A stretch of DNA of 64,000 bases from Methylobacillus flagellatus KT. GTDB taxonomy: Bacteria; Pseudomonadota; Gammaproteobacteria; Burkholderiales; Methylophilaceae. Each line of letters starts with the position of its first letter. The first letter of the stretch is position 1. A program made the translations under genes and the position numbers. The stretch spans positions 558,001-622,000 of the forward strand of contig NC_007947.1 of assembly GCF_000013705.1 (NCBI RefSeq), in the 5' to 3' direction. The notes beneath the pieces are model-generated. The model saw only the letters and a list, made by a program, of their open reading frames with translations, did no database searches and had not been told where the DNA came from. Below are positions 55,814 through 64,000 of this stretch, piece after piece.

Positions 55814-56671
55814 ATGCAAGCACAAGTCCCTTCCTCCAAAATCTGGTTCATCACCGGTGCCGCTCGCGGCATCGGCCTGTCGCTGGCCCGCCAGGCCCTG
55901 GCGCGCGGCGACGCCGTGGCTGCCACTTCGCGCACGCTGGCCAGCCTGCAGCAGGCCTTCGGCGGCGACAACGAACGGCTGCTGCCGCTGCAGGTGGATC
56001 TGGTCAGTGAAGCCAGCGTCCAGGCCGCCATCGACAGGACCGTCGCCACCTTCGGCCGCATCGACTACGTGGTGAACAACGCGGGCTATGGCCAGCAAGG
56101 CACCATCGAGGCGCTGAGCGACGCCGAACTGCGCCGCAATTTCGACGTCAACGTATTCGCGCCGTTGCACGTGCTGCGCCATGCCCTGCCGCATCTGCGC
56201 GCCCAGCGCAGCGGGCATGTGTTCAACGTGGCGTCCATCGTCGGTTTCCAGGGCAGCTATGCAGGCTGGGGCAGCTATGTGGCGACCAAGTTCGCGCTGG
56301 CGGGCCTGACCGAAACGCTCGCAGCCGAACTTGCCGAACTGAACATCAAGGCGACCGTGGTGTACCCCGGCCCGGTGCGCACCGGCTTCCTGTCCAAGGA
56401 CACGCTGGTCGTGGCCGAGCGCTCGATCGCCGATTACACCGAGGCCAAGGCCTCACTGGACTTGCATCTCAATGGCATGGACGGCAAGCAGGCGGGCGAT
56501 CCGGAGAAAGTGGCAACGCTGATCCTGCAGGCGGCCAGCGTTGCTGAACCACCGGTGCACCTGTTCGCCGGCAAGATTGCCAACACGCTGGCCGAGCAGA
56601 AGATGCAGACCGTGCAGCAGGACCTTCAAGCCTGGCGCGGCGCATCCGATGCCACGGATTTTGCTGAGTAA
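55814..56671 (+). CDS. Short-chain dehydrogenase/reductase 2
   Basis: The 285-residue SDR has ITGAARGIGLSLARQALARGD (TGxxxGIG), VVNNAGYGQQGTIEALSDAELRRNFDVNVFAPLHVLRHALPHL, Ser in VASIVGF and Y-x3-K in YVATKFALAGLTETLAAEL. It resembles the oxidoreductases related to hydroxysteroid or ketoreductases that accompany AraC_N regulators. CAGGAG lies seven bases upstream. It follows SDR1 by 37 bases and is likely cotranscribed. Confidence 0.9.
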   Translation: MQAQVPSSKIWFITGAARGIGLSLARQALARGDAVAATSRTLASLQQAFGGDNERLLPLQVDLVSEASVQAAIDRTVATFGRIDYVVNNAGYGQQGTIEALSDAELRRNFDVNVFAPLHVLRHALPHLRAQRSGHVFNVASIVGFQGSYAGWGSYVATKFALAGLTETLAAELAELNIKATVVYPGPVRTGFLSKDTLVVAERSIADYTEAKASLDLHLNGMDGKQAGDPEKVATLILQAASVAEPPVHLFAGKIANTLAEQKMQTVQQDLQAWRGASDATDFAE

Positions 56672-56743
56672 TTCTGTGAGAAGGCGCGCTACGCGGCCGG
56701 GTGCAGCGTAGCCACCGATCAAACCGCTTCAGGAGATCACACC

Positions 56744-57301
56744 ATGCGCAATGAATTGCCTCCGGAAAATGCCTACCGCATCCTCGAATCTGGCCCCATC
56801 GTCCTGGTGTCCACGCGCGGCGCGGATGGTCGGGCCAATCTGATGACGATGGGCTTTCACATGATGATGCAGCATGAGCCGCCCTTGGTCGGTGCGATCA
56901 TCGGGCCGTGGGACTACAGCCATCAGGCACTGTCGGAAACAGGCGAATGCGTGCTGGCAGTGCCGACGGTGGACCTGGCCGAGACTGTGGTGGACATCGG
57001 CAACTGCTCGGGCGATGCGCTGGACAAGTTCGGTCACTTTGGCCTGACACCCGTGCCTGCGCAGACGGTGGATGCGCCGCTGGTGCGCCAATGCTGGGCC
57101 AACCTGGAATGCCGGGTTGTGGATGACGGCTGGGCGCGCCGCTACAACCTGTGGGTACTGGAGGTCCAGCGCATCTGGATCGACACCGCACGCAAGGAAA
57201 CGCGGCTGATCCATCACCAGGGCGATGGCCGCTTCAGCGTCGATGGCGATACGCTCGACCTGGGCGAGCGCATGACGAAGTGGCGCCACTTGATGGGCTG
57301 A
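56744..57301 (+). CDS. Flavin-reductase-family (FMN-binding split-barrel) protein
   Basis: The 185-residue protein has the flavin-reductase-like split barrel: YRILESGPIVLVSTRGADGRANLMTMGFHMMMQHEPPLVGAIIGPWDYSHQALSETGECVLAVP with the usual substrate or flavin strand, followed by DKFGHFGLTPVPAQTVDAPLVRQCWANLECRVVDD. It binds FMN and may use NAD(P)H. CAGGAG precedes the ATG. It is the third gene of the SDR unit, 72 bases after SDR2. Confidence 0.87.
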   Translation: MRNELPPENAYRILESGPIVLVSTRGADGRANLMTMGFHMMMQHEPPLVGAIIGPWDYSHQALSETGECVLAVPTVDLAETVVDIGNCSGDALDKFGHFGLTPVPAQTVDAPLVRQCWANLECRVVDDGWARRYNLWVLEVQRIWIDTARKETRLIHHQGDGRFSVDGDTLDLGERMTKWRHLMG

Positions 57302-57816
57302 CGTCCCAGGCCGCTCGGGCGGCGACATGCCGGCATCGCAAGACGAGCTCAACATCCTCGCAGCCGGCGACGCGGTGGCATTGCTACACCTCCAGACGCT
57401 GCTGGACGTGCTCGGCAGGTACGCTTGCCTGCTCGGGGATCACGCGGCGGTGCGCATGCGGCCAAGACCGCCTGCTACATGATGATGGTGGACTACGCCC
57501 TTGCGAATAACACGTCCGCCAAGGTGAGGCTGAGGCCAACGTCGCACCGCCGGCCTTGAAGTCGGGCTGATGATGGTTTGCGCTGGGTGGTGATCCCCCC
57601 GAACGGACATAACTTTGTGCTCTTCACACTGCATAGCAGCTGCTACTCGGACCATGATGCTGTCATACGGCAGCGGTTTGTTGGCAATCGCGCCCAGACT
57701 TTCTACAACAATGCTCTTATGTAGCTCCTAGCCCACGACGCGACAGCCTTGCCAAGCAGGCTCTGAAGTAGAGCTTTACCCGCGTCCCATATGGACCACA
57801 GGCCGGCAGGCTGTTT
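57302..57816. other. Intergenic region with decayed-looking fragments
   Basis: The 515 bases between the flavin-reductase gene and the photolyase contain only broken short frames. The best is 51 codons (57327-57482, starting MPASQDELNILAAGDAVALL), a promising start that then stops. No known family or RNA is visible. It looks like the eroded right edge of the module. Confidence 0.35.
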
Positions 57817-59262
57817 TCACAAAACGCTTGATGCCGGCCATTTTTTTCGACTGCTTGCCTGTCTGTAAAGCGACAATACCTGCTCCCGGCGCATGGCGTG
57901 GTCGACGACGGGAGCAGGGTAGTCTTTGCCGATCACTAGTCCTAGCGCCTGCTGCCGCAGTGGCGGGATCAGCCACGGCGCGTGGATCTCCTTGTCGTCG
58001 CATGGCTGGAGCTCGGGCACGTATTTGCGGATGAATTTACCCTCGGGATCGAATTTTTCCGATTGCGTTACCGGATTGAAGATGCGGAACCATGGCTGCG
58101 CGTCGCAGCCGGTCGAGGCCGCCCATTGCCAGCCGCCGTTGTTCGCGGCGAGGTCAAAGTCAATCAGCTTTTCCGCGAAGTAGCGTTCGCCCCAGCGCCA
58201 GTCGATCAGCAGGTCCTTGACCAGGAAGCCGGCTGCAACCATGCGCAATCGGTTGTGCATGTAGCCGGTCTGGTTGATCTGGCGCATGGCGGCGTCGACC
58301 AGCGGATAGCCGGTACGACCTTCGCACCAGGCCTTGAACAGGCTTTCACCATTGGGGAACGGGATATGCTCGAACTCCGGCTTGAAGCTGTGCCCCTCGG
58401 CCACTTGCGGATGGTGGTACAGCACCTGGAAATAGAAATCGCGCCACAGTAGTTCGTTGAGCCAGGTTTCCGCACCCGCACCGCCTTGCTGCCACGCCGT
58501 CCGTGCCAAATGACGGATGGAGACGGTACCGAAGCGCAGATGTACCGAAAGGTAGGAGGGGCCTTTTAGTGCAGGGAAGTCGCGCGCATCGCGGTAGCGC
58601 GGCATACGCTCGCTGAAGTCCTCGAACAGGGCCATGCCGCCCGACATGCCAGTAGGTAGCCTGAGCTGCTTGAGGTTGCTGCGCGCAAAGGCTAATGACT
58701 CCAAGGAGGGCATCGGCTGGGGTGCGGACTGCGCCAAGTGGTGTATATAGCGGTCCACCGGGTAGGCCTTGAGGTGGAAATCGTCCAATTTTCTCAGGCA
58801 GGCGTTCTTGTAAGGCGTGAAGACGCTGAATGGGGTGCCTGACTTGGTCATGATTTCGTCACGCTCGAAAATCACCTGGTCCTTGAAGCTCTTGAACGCG
58901 ATACCTTGCGTGCCCAGTTGCTGACTGACGGTGTCGTCCCTTTTTACGGCTGCCGGTTCATAATCGCGATTGCAGTAGACGCATTCCACGCCCAACACGC
59001 TTGCGAGCGCCGGGATTTCCTCAGTAGCCTTGCCGTGGCGCACCAGCAGGTCGCCGCCGCGTTCCTGCAGGGCAAGCTTGAGTTCACGCACGCTTTCCCA
59101 GATGAATTCCACCCGGCGGTCATCCCTGGGCAGGCCATCGAGGATATCCGTGTCGAAGACGAAGGCGCACACGACCTGTTCGGAATCCTTCAGGGCATGG
59201 TAGAGCGCGGCGTGGTCGTAGTCACGCAGGTCGCGGCGGAACCACACCAGGGATTTTGTCAT
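57817..59262 (-). CDS. phrB: Deoxyribodipyrimidine photolyase (class I)
   Basis: The 481-residue flavoprotein repairs UV-made pyrimidine dimers with blue light. It opens KSLVWFRRDLRDYDHAALYHAL, and in the C-terminal FAD domain has FGTVSIRHLART, ELLWRDFYFQVLYHHP, GRTGYPLVDAAMRQINQTGYMHNRLRMVAAGFLVKDLLIDWRWGERYF and NNGGWQWAASTGCDAQPWFRIFNP. This is the class I CPD type. The start overlaps nothing; rlmH ends three bases upstream, so the two may be cotranscribed. Confidence 0.96.
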   Translation of the reverse strand: MTKSLVWFRRDLRDYDHAALYHALKDSEQVVCAFVFDTDILDGLPRDDRRVEFIWESVRELKLALQERGGDLLVRHGKATEEIPALASVLGVECVYCNRDYEPAAVKRDDTVSQQLGTQGIAFKSFKDQVIFERDEIMTKSGTPFSVFTPYKNACLRKLDDFHLKAYPVDRYIHHLAQSAPQPMPSLESLAFARSNLKQLRLPTGMSGGMALFEDFSERMPRYRDARDFPALKGPSYLSVHLRFGTVSIRHLARTAWQQGGAGAETWLNELLWRDFYFQVLYHHPQVAEGHSFKPEFEHIPFPNGESLFKAWCEGRTGYPLVDAAMRQINQTGYMHNRLRMVAAGFLVKDLLIDWRWGERYFAEKLIDFDLAANNGGWQWAASTGCDAQPWFRIFNPVTQSEKFDPEGKFIRKYVPELQPCDDKEIHAPWLIPPLRQQALGLVIGKDYPAPVVDHAMRREQVLSLYRQASSRKKWPASSVL

Positions 59263-59265
59263 GGG

Positions 59266-59733
59266 TTATTCGCGGTGGTAAGGATGGTTGTTGATGACGC
59301 TTAAGCCACGATAGAGCTGCTCGCTAAGCATCACGCGCACCATGCCGTGCGGCATGGTGAGTTTGGACAGGCTCCACAGCCAGTCTGCCTTATGCTTGAG
59401 GCTATCATGCAGTCCATCGGCGCCGCCGATCACCAGACTGACATCGCGGCCACTTTCCATCCATCCACGCATCTTGTCGGCCAGTTGCAATGTGGTGACT
59501 TCCTGGCCGTGTTCGTCCAGTGCGACCAGGTAATCGCGGCCTGCAGCTTCGAGGATGCGCTTGGCTTCGGCTTCCTGCACGGCTTCAGCATTCTTGCCCG
59601 AAGCGCGCTTGTCGGGCTTGATTTCGACGATTTCCACATTCATTTCGCGCGGCATGCGCTTGGTGTATTCGGTGCATGCGGATTGCACCCAGTCCGGCAT
59701 TTTATGGCCGACAGAAATGATCCGCAGCTTCAA
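59266..59733 (-). CDS. rlmH: 23S rRNA pseudouridine-1915 N3-methyltransferase RlmH
   Basis: From TTG 59733 the protein has 155 residues, the exact length of E. coli RlmH. It begins MKLRIISVGHKMPDWVQSACTEYTKRMP and has the SPOUT knot LVIGGADGLHDSLKHKADWLWSLSKLTMPHGMVRVMLSEQLYRGLSVINNHPYHRE. A longer frame to 59871 runs over rsfS. The rsfS-rlmH order is conserved. Confidence 0.95.
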   Translation of the reverse strand: MKLRIISVGHKMPDWVQSACTEYTKRMPREMNVEIVEIKPDKRASGKNAEAVQEAEAKRILEAAGRDYLVALDEHGQEVTTLQLADKMRGWMESGRDVSLVIGGADGLHDSLKHKADWLWSLSKLTMPHGMVRVMLSEQLYRGLSVINNHPYHRE

Positions 59734-59741
59734 GAGGGCAG

Positions 59742-60101
59742 TTACTCTGTGGCTTTGATATGGCCGCGGCGGCTTTCGGCCTCGCCCCAGAGTTGCTCCA
59801 GGTTGTAGTAGGCGCGGGTTGCGGGCACCATGACGTGCACGACGATCTCGCCCAGGTCGACCAACACCCATTCACCTTCCTTCTCGCCTTCGGTCCCCTG
59901 GATGTTGGCGCCTTTTTCCTTGAGCTTCTCGCGGACATTATCCGCAATCGCCTTGGCCTGGCGCGTGGAATTCGCGCTGGCGACGATCATGTAGCTCGTC
60001 AGGGAGGTGAGCTTGCTCACGTCCATCACGGTGATGTCAAAGGCTTTGATGTCCTCCAGCGCGTCGACGACGGCCAGCTTCATTTGTTCTAGATCTAGCA
60101 T
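59742..60101 (-). CDS. rsfS: Ribosomal silencing factor RsfS
   Basis: The 119-residue protein matches RsfS (YbeB): VDALEDIKAFDITVMDVSKLTSLTSYMIVASANSTRQAKAIADNVREKLKEKG, then GEWVLVDLGEIVVHVMVPATRAYYNLEQLWGEA. It binds L14 and blocks subunit joining in starvation. The ATG overlaps the panD stop by one base. A later Met (residue 7) is an alternative start. Confidence 0.95.
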   Translation of the reverse strand: MLDLEQMKLAVVDALEDIKAFDITVMDVSKLTSLTSYMIVASANSTRQAKAIADNVREKLKEKGANIQGTEGEKEGEWVLVDLGEIVVHVMVPATRAYYNLEQLWGEAESRRGHIKATE

Positions 60102-60481
60102 TAGGCAGCTTGTACGGGGATGTGCTGGCGTTGGTTTTTGATGCGGTTATCGGCATCGACATACACCAGCTGGGGTTTGAATTGGGCCAGTTCTGCTTCA
60201 GTATAGCTGGCGTAAGTGGCAATGATCAGCAGGTCACCAGGGCTGGCTTTGCGCGCAGCAGCACCGTTTACCGAGATAATGCCGGAATTGCGCTCGGCGC
60301 GGATCGCATAGGTGGTGAAGCGCTCGCCGTTGTTGACATTGTAGATGTCGATCTGCTGATATTCCTTGATGTCGGCTGCTTCGAGCAACGCTTCATCGAT
60401 GGCGCAGGAGCCCTCGTAGTCCAGCTCCGAGTGCGTTACATGCACGCGGTGCAGCTTGGATTTGAGCATAGTTCTTTGCAT
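60101..60481 (-). CDS. panD: Aspartate 1-decarboxylase
   Basis: From ATG 60481 the protein has 126 residues, as in E. coli. [37 protein letters not shown] contains the Gly24-Ser25 self-cleavage site that makes the pyruvoyl group; Tyr58-type [11 protein letters not shown] and the catalytic-helix [21 protein letters not shown] follow. It makes beta-alanine for pantothenate. An extended frame to 61630 is an antisense shadow of the DUF4153 gene. Confidence 0.96.
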   Translation of the reverse strand: MQRTMLKSKLHRVHVTHSELDYEGSCAIDEALLEAADIKEYQQIDIYNVNNGERFTTYAIRAERNSGIISVNGAAARKASPGDLLIIATYASYTEAELAQFKPQLVYVDADNRIKNQRQHIPVQAA

Positions 60482-60574
60482 GGCCAACCAATGTGAAAAA
60501 ACATGACCGACTATTATAGTGGAAACAACACGCTGAATAAATGAAGATTTATTGCCAAGGGGGATATCAAGGTC

Positions 60575-62317
60575 ATGAGCAGGCAAGAACGTAGCTGGAT
60601 TATCGCCTGGGCGACCCTGCAAGGGATAGGCCTGTGGCTGCTGCACGAGTGGTTGATCAGGCTGGTCGGTAAAGGCCAGTATTTGAGCGTGATCTGGCCT
60701 TGGTATGCATTGATCGTGACATTGCCGCTGAGCCAGATGATGCTTTCCCCATACCGCAACAAACCGGCGTTGTGGTGGATGTCCGCGGGCTTCTCCCTGG
60801 TGTTGGCGGCTTCTGCGGCCTACATGGGTGATCAGGCCTGGGTGGCCGATCTGCCGGTGCGCAGCGTCGAGCTGCGCGGCTTCTCGCTTGGTGCCATGGG
60901 GCTGGGTAGTTGGTTTGTCTTGCTGCCGTTTGCCGAGCACAAGTTGCTCACGCGTCGCTGGTTCGGCGATTATTCGCTGTTGTTTTCCGCCGCCTGGCGC
61001 AATCTGGTGAAGCTGGTACTGGCAGCATTGTTCACTGGGCTGCTGTGGATATTGCTGTTCTTGCTGGCCGGTCTGTTCAAGGTTCTCAACATCGGTTTCC
61101 TCATGGACCTCTTCACCAGCCGCATATTCGCCTATCCTGTCACGGCGATCGCCTTTGGCATCGGCATTTCCCTCTATACAGCGAAAGAGGAGGCGCTGGT
61201 GGGCATCTATCGCGCCAGCCTGAATATCCTGGGCTGGCTGCTGCCTGTAGTGAGCCTGATCCTGATTCTGTTCCTGGTGGCTTTGCCGTTCCAGGGCCTG
61301 GCCCTGCTCTGGAAGACTGGCTACGCTACCAGCCTGATGCTGTGCCTGCTGGCATGGACCGTGTTCCTGTTCAACGCCGCCTGGCAGGACGCCTCGGGCG
61401 AGCAGCGCTTTCCCCGTTGGCTGCTGCGTTTCATCAGCCTCGGCCTGCTGGTGATGCCGGTTTATATTGCCCTCTGCGCCTATTCGCTCGGCCTCCGCGT
61501 CGCGCAATATGGCTGGAGTGTGGACAGGATATGGGCGGTACTGGCCATCGTCACCATGGCGGTCTACGCCCTGGGCTATGCGTTCGCGGTGCTCAGGCGC
61601 AACGCTGTCTGGATGCTGGAAGCCAGGCAAGTGAATATCGCTGCGGCGCTGTTCACGGTAGCACTAATGGTATTGACCATGACGCCGGTACTCGACCCGG
61701 CCAGGGTGGCGGTGAGTAGCCAGGTGGCTAGGCTGCTGGATGGGCGTATACCCGTCAGCGATTTTGATTTCGAGTATTTGCGGCTGCAAGGCGGGCGTTA
61801 CGGCAACCAGCGTCTCCAGGAGCTTGCCCACAATGCCACGCATGAACATGCGTCATTGATCCGGCAGAAGGCGGCAGGTGCATTGAAAGTGACGTATCGC
61901 ACGTTCAAGCCCAAAGGCCCTGAACCGCTGACGCGCGAGCAATTGCACGGGCGCTTGACGCCTTATCCACACGATGCCGGACTTGATCCGTCATTTCTGG
62001 ATTTCCTGCTCGGGCAACACAATGCTGGCGATATTTACTTTAACTGTAGCGACAACAAACCGTGTCCGGTATTGATGCTGGACCTGAACGGCGATGGCGA
62101 GCGGGAGCTGGTGCTGCTGGCCGGCTACGGTAGCCGCATCTTTTCCCAGGAGCAGGGGGTATGGAAGGTGGTTGGCCGGTTGGCAGGCAAGGATATGGAT
62201 GCATTGGGTGCCGCCAGGATGCAGGGCGCGCTGGAAGCGCTGGATTTCTCCGCCAAGCCTAACGCCTGGCGTGAACTGTGGATAGGCGACATGAAATACC
62301 AGGTGGATGCGCAGTAA
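60575..62317 (+). CDS. DUF4153 multi-pass membrane protein
   Basis: The 580-residue protein has about ten to eleven hydrophobic segments in its first 400 residues (for example [70 protein letters not shown]) and a soluble C-terminal part of about 180 residues. This is the DUF4153 family, of unknown function. A segment with [13 protein letters not shown] resembles a calcium-binding loop. It stands alone, divergent from panD and convergent with panC. Confidence 0.8.
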   Translation: MSRQERSWIIAWATLQGIGLWLLHEWLIRLVGKGQYLSVIWPWYALIVTLPLSQMMLSPYRNKPALWWMSAGFSLVLAASAAYMGDQAWVADLPVRSVELRGFSLGAMGLGSWFVLLPFAEHKLLTRRWFGDYSLLFSAAWRNLVKLVLAALFTGLLWILLFLLAGLFKVLNIGFLMDLFTSRIFAYPVTAIAFGIGISLYTAKEEALVGIYRASLNILGWLLPVVSLILILFLVALPFQGLALLWKTGYATSLMLCLLAWTVFLFNAAWQDASGEQRFPRWLLRFISLGLLVMPVYIALCAYSLGLRVAQYGWSVDRIWAVLAIVTMAVYALGYAFAVLRRNAVWMLEARQVNIAAALFTVALMVLTMTPVLDPARVAVSSQVARLLDGRIPVSDFDFEYLRLQGGRYGNQRLQELAHNATHEHASLIRQKAAGALKVTYRTFKPKGPEPLTREQLHGRLTPYPHDAGLDPSFLDFLLGQHNAGDIYFNCSDNKPCPVLMLDLNGDGERELVLLAGYGSRIFSQEQGVWKVVGRLAGKDMDALGAARMQGALEALDFSAKPNAWRELWIGDMKYQVDAQ

Positions 62318-62371
62318 GCGCGCAATATGTCATGTTCGTGCTTCAGTGCCTTGATCGCGGGGCTGGGGCGC

Positions 62372-63208
62372 TCAGACGGAAAACTCGATATTGTCGATCA
62401 GCCGGGTGTTGCCTTGCCTCGCTGCAGCAAGCACTACCAGGTTGTGATCGTCCAGGCTGGCAGGCAGGAGTGTCGTGCTGGAGCGGATGGAGATGTAATC
62501 CACGATCCAGCCCAGCTGGGTGAGGTATTGACTGCTTTGCGCCTCGATTGCGGGGTAGTCGCGGTTACCTTGCTGCACGTTGTCCACGATCAGCTTCAAT
62601 GTGCGGTAGAGCCTTTGCGCTTCCAGCTTCTGCCCTTCATTCAGATAGCCATTGCGCGAGCTCAGGGCCAAGCCGGTGTGTTCCCGCTGGGTCTCGCCCG
62701 CGATGATGTCGATGGGCAGGTTGAACTGGCGCACCAGCTCGCGGATGATGAACAGTTGCTGAAAATCCTTTTTGCCGAACACGGCAATATGGGGCTGCAC
62801 AATATTGAACAATTTCATCACCACGGTGGCGACACCGTCGAAATGACCGGGCCGTGCTGCGCCGCATAATTCATTTGCGATTGGTGGTGGCGTGATGCGC
62901 ATGGTTTGCGTAGTGGGATACATTTCCTGCACCGATGGCGTGAATACGATATCCGCGCCGGCTGCCTGCAGCTTTGCGCAATCTTCCGCCAGCGTACGTG
63001 GATAGTTGTCCAGGTCTTCGTTGGCACCGAATTGCAGCGGATTGACGAAAATGCTTGTTACCACGCATCCAGCACGCTGCCGTGCAAGCTCCACCAAATG
63101 AATGTGCCCGGCATGCAGGTTGCCCATGGTCGGGACCAGGGCAATGCTGTTTTCGCCCGCTAGGCGGGCACGCAGACTCGAGATCTCGGGAATGATTTGT
63201 AACGTCAT
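62372..63208 (-). CDS. panC: Pantothenate synthetase
   Basis: From ATG 63208 the protein has 278 residues. It joins pantoate and beta-alanine with ATP: VPTMGNLHAGHIHLVELAR (HxGH signature), SIFVNPLQFGANEDLDNYPRTLAEDC, FGKKDFQQLFIIRELVRQFNLPIDIIAGETQREHTGLALSSRNGYL. It starts five bases after the panB stop, so panB and panC form an operon; panD lies about 1.9 kb away. Confidence 0.96.
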   Translation of the reverse strand: MTLQIIPEISSLRARLAGENSIALVPTMGNLHAGHIHLVELARQRAGCVVTSIFVNPLQFGANEDLDNYPRTLAEDCAKLQAAGADIVFTPSVQEMYPTTQTMRITPPPIANELCGAARPGHFDGVATVVMKLFNIVQPHIAVFGKKDFQQLFIIRELVRQFNLPIDIIAGETQREHTGLALSSRNGYLNEGQKLEAQRLYRTLKLIVDNVQQGNRDYPAIEAQSSQYLTQLGWIVDYISIRSSTTLLPASLDDHNLVVLAAARQGNTRLIDNIEFSV

Positions 63209-63212
63209 GGTC

Positions 63213-64000
63213 TTACTCGAAAGTGTGTTCAATGCCGGGGAAGGTTTGTGCTTTCACTGCGGCAACATAATCGCAAATGGCCTGCTCTATGCTGCCGGCG
63301 CCTTGCATGAAGTTGCGAACGAAGCGCGGCGACTTGCCTGCGTAAATGCCCAGCATGTCCTGCAGCACCAATACTTGGCCGTCGCAGTATTTGCCCGCGC
63401 CGATGCCGATCACGGGGATATGCACGGCCTGGCTTACCGCGGCCGCGAGTGCTGCGGGCACCATTTCCAGTACCAACATGCCTGCCCCGGCGGCGGCCAG
63501 CGCCTTGGCATCGTCTAGCAGTTGACGTGCGGCGGCTTCATCCCGGGCTTGGACTCTGTAGCCGCCAAACTGGTGCACTGATTGCGGGGTCAACCCGAGG
63601 TGCCCACAGACAGGGATGCCGCGCTCTACCAAGAAGCGCACGGTTTCCAGCATGATGGCGCCACCTTCAACCTTGACCATCTGCGCACCTGCTGCCATGA
63701 GCAGGACGGCATTCTCGAATGCCTGCTCAGGGGTTTTCTGGAAGCTGCCGAACGGCATGTCGGTAACGATGAAGGCATGCTGTGTGCCGTTGGCAACGCA
63801 CCGGGTATGGTATTCCATGTCGCGCAGCGATACCGCCAGGGTGTTGGCATGGCCTTGCATGGTCATGCCCAGCGAATCGCCGACCAGCAGTACGTCGACG
63901 CCTGCCTTGTCGCTGAGCGCTGCAAAGCTCGCATCGTAGCTGGTGAGTACAGCGATTTTTTCGCCGCGCTCCTTCATTTGCTGCAGTGTCAGGAGGTTCA
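63213..64000 (-). CDS. panB: Ketopantoate hydroxymethyltransferase (5' end outside window)
   Basis: The frame runs off the window; 262 residues are visible. It transfers a hydroxymethyl group from methylene-tetrahydrofolate to ketoisovalerate. Motifs are [119 protein letters not shown] and [22 protein letters not shown]. The visible N-terminal [14 protein letters not shown] suggests only a few residues are missing. Confidence 0.95.
   Translation of the reverse strand, partial: NLLTLQQMKERGEKIAVLTSYDASFAALSDKAGVDVLLVGDSLGMTMQGHANTLAVSLRDMEYHTRCVANGTQHAFIVTDMPFGSFQKTPEQAFENAVLLMAAGAQMVKVEGGAIMLETVRFLVERGIPVCGHLGLTPQSVHQFGGYRVQARDEAAARQLLDDAKALAAAGAGMLVLEMVPAALAAAVSQAVHIPVIGIGAGKYCDGQVLVLQDMLGIYAGKSPRFVRNFMQGAGSIEQAICDYVAAVKAQTFPGIEHTFE

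Noticed and set aside
60482..61630. N-terminal extension of panD by over 380 codons
   Set aside because: The extension is antisense to the DUF4153 gene; the panD start at 60481 gives exactly the family length of 126 residues.

Overview
The window reads as chromosome of an obligate methylotrophic betaproteobacterium of the Methylophilaceae, most like Methylobacillus. The main reason is a complete methylamine dehydrogenase (MADH) cluster mauFBEDAGLMN followed by a convergent azurin gene. A TonB-dependent receptor, a TorF-type porin, an (AB)CDEFG-type Mrp antiporter, DarP and a Gcr homologue also fit this lineage. The assignment is inference; no database was searched.

Layout. 1-7.8 kb: end of a membrane-protein gene, a 23-residue membrane peptide, small secreted or anchored proteins, a minimal SRAP-like protein, a two-propeller PQQ-dehydrogenase-like protein, a TonB-dependent siderophore-type receptor, and a small gene plus IF-1 behind a long leader. 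7.9-21.5 kb: the methylamine region, made of two paralogous EutR-like AraC regulators flanking a tatABC set, a TorF-type porin, mauFBEDAGLMN and azurin. 21.7-24.6 kb: a YddG-type exporter, topoisomerase IB and an Hsp20 with a sigma-32-type promoter. 24.6-32.2 kb: an AT-richer accessory block (gene remnant, moaA, ferredoxin-NADP reductase, 7Fe ferredoxin, molybdopterin oxidoreductase, NTF2-like protein, divergent MocR regulator) that ends beside tRNA-Arg and tRNA-Ser. 32.5-53.5 kb: housekeeping genes lysC, alaS, recX-recA, pncC-pgpA-thiL-mog, a PDZ lipoprotein, gcr, the Mrp antiporter operon, darP, pmbA, mlaA and fbp. 53.5-57.8 kb: a GC-rich AraC / two-SDR / flavin-reductase module flanked by decayed-looking DNA. 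57.8-64 kb: photolyase, rlmH, rsfS, panD, a DUF4153 protein, and panC with a 5'-truncated panB.

The strongest new observation is a 15-bp box, consensus TGCCRATTMTTGCTA. It lies 22-23 bp upstream of a -10-like hexamer at six promoters: araC-1, tatABC, araC-2, the porin, mauF and azurin. Three copies are identical. This suggests one class II AraC-activated regulon joining MADH synthesis and maturation, Tat export (MauA has a twin-arginine signal), an outer-membrane channel and the azurin electron acceptor. A second candidate system is the molybdopterin-oxidoreductase cluster with its own ferredoxin, reductase, MoaA and MocR regulator, whose substrate cannot be read from sequence.
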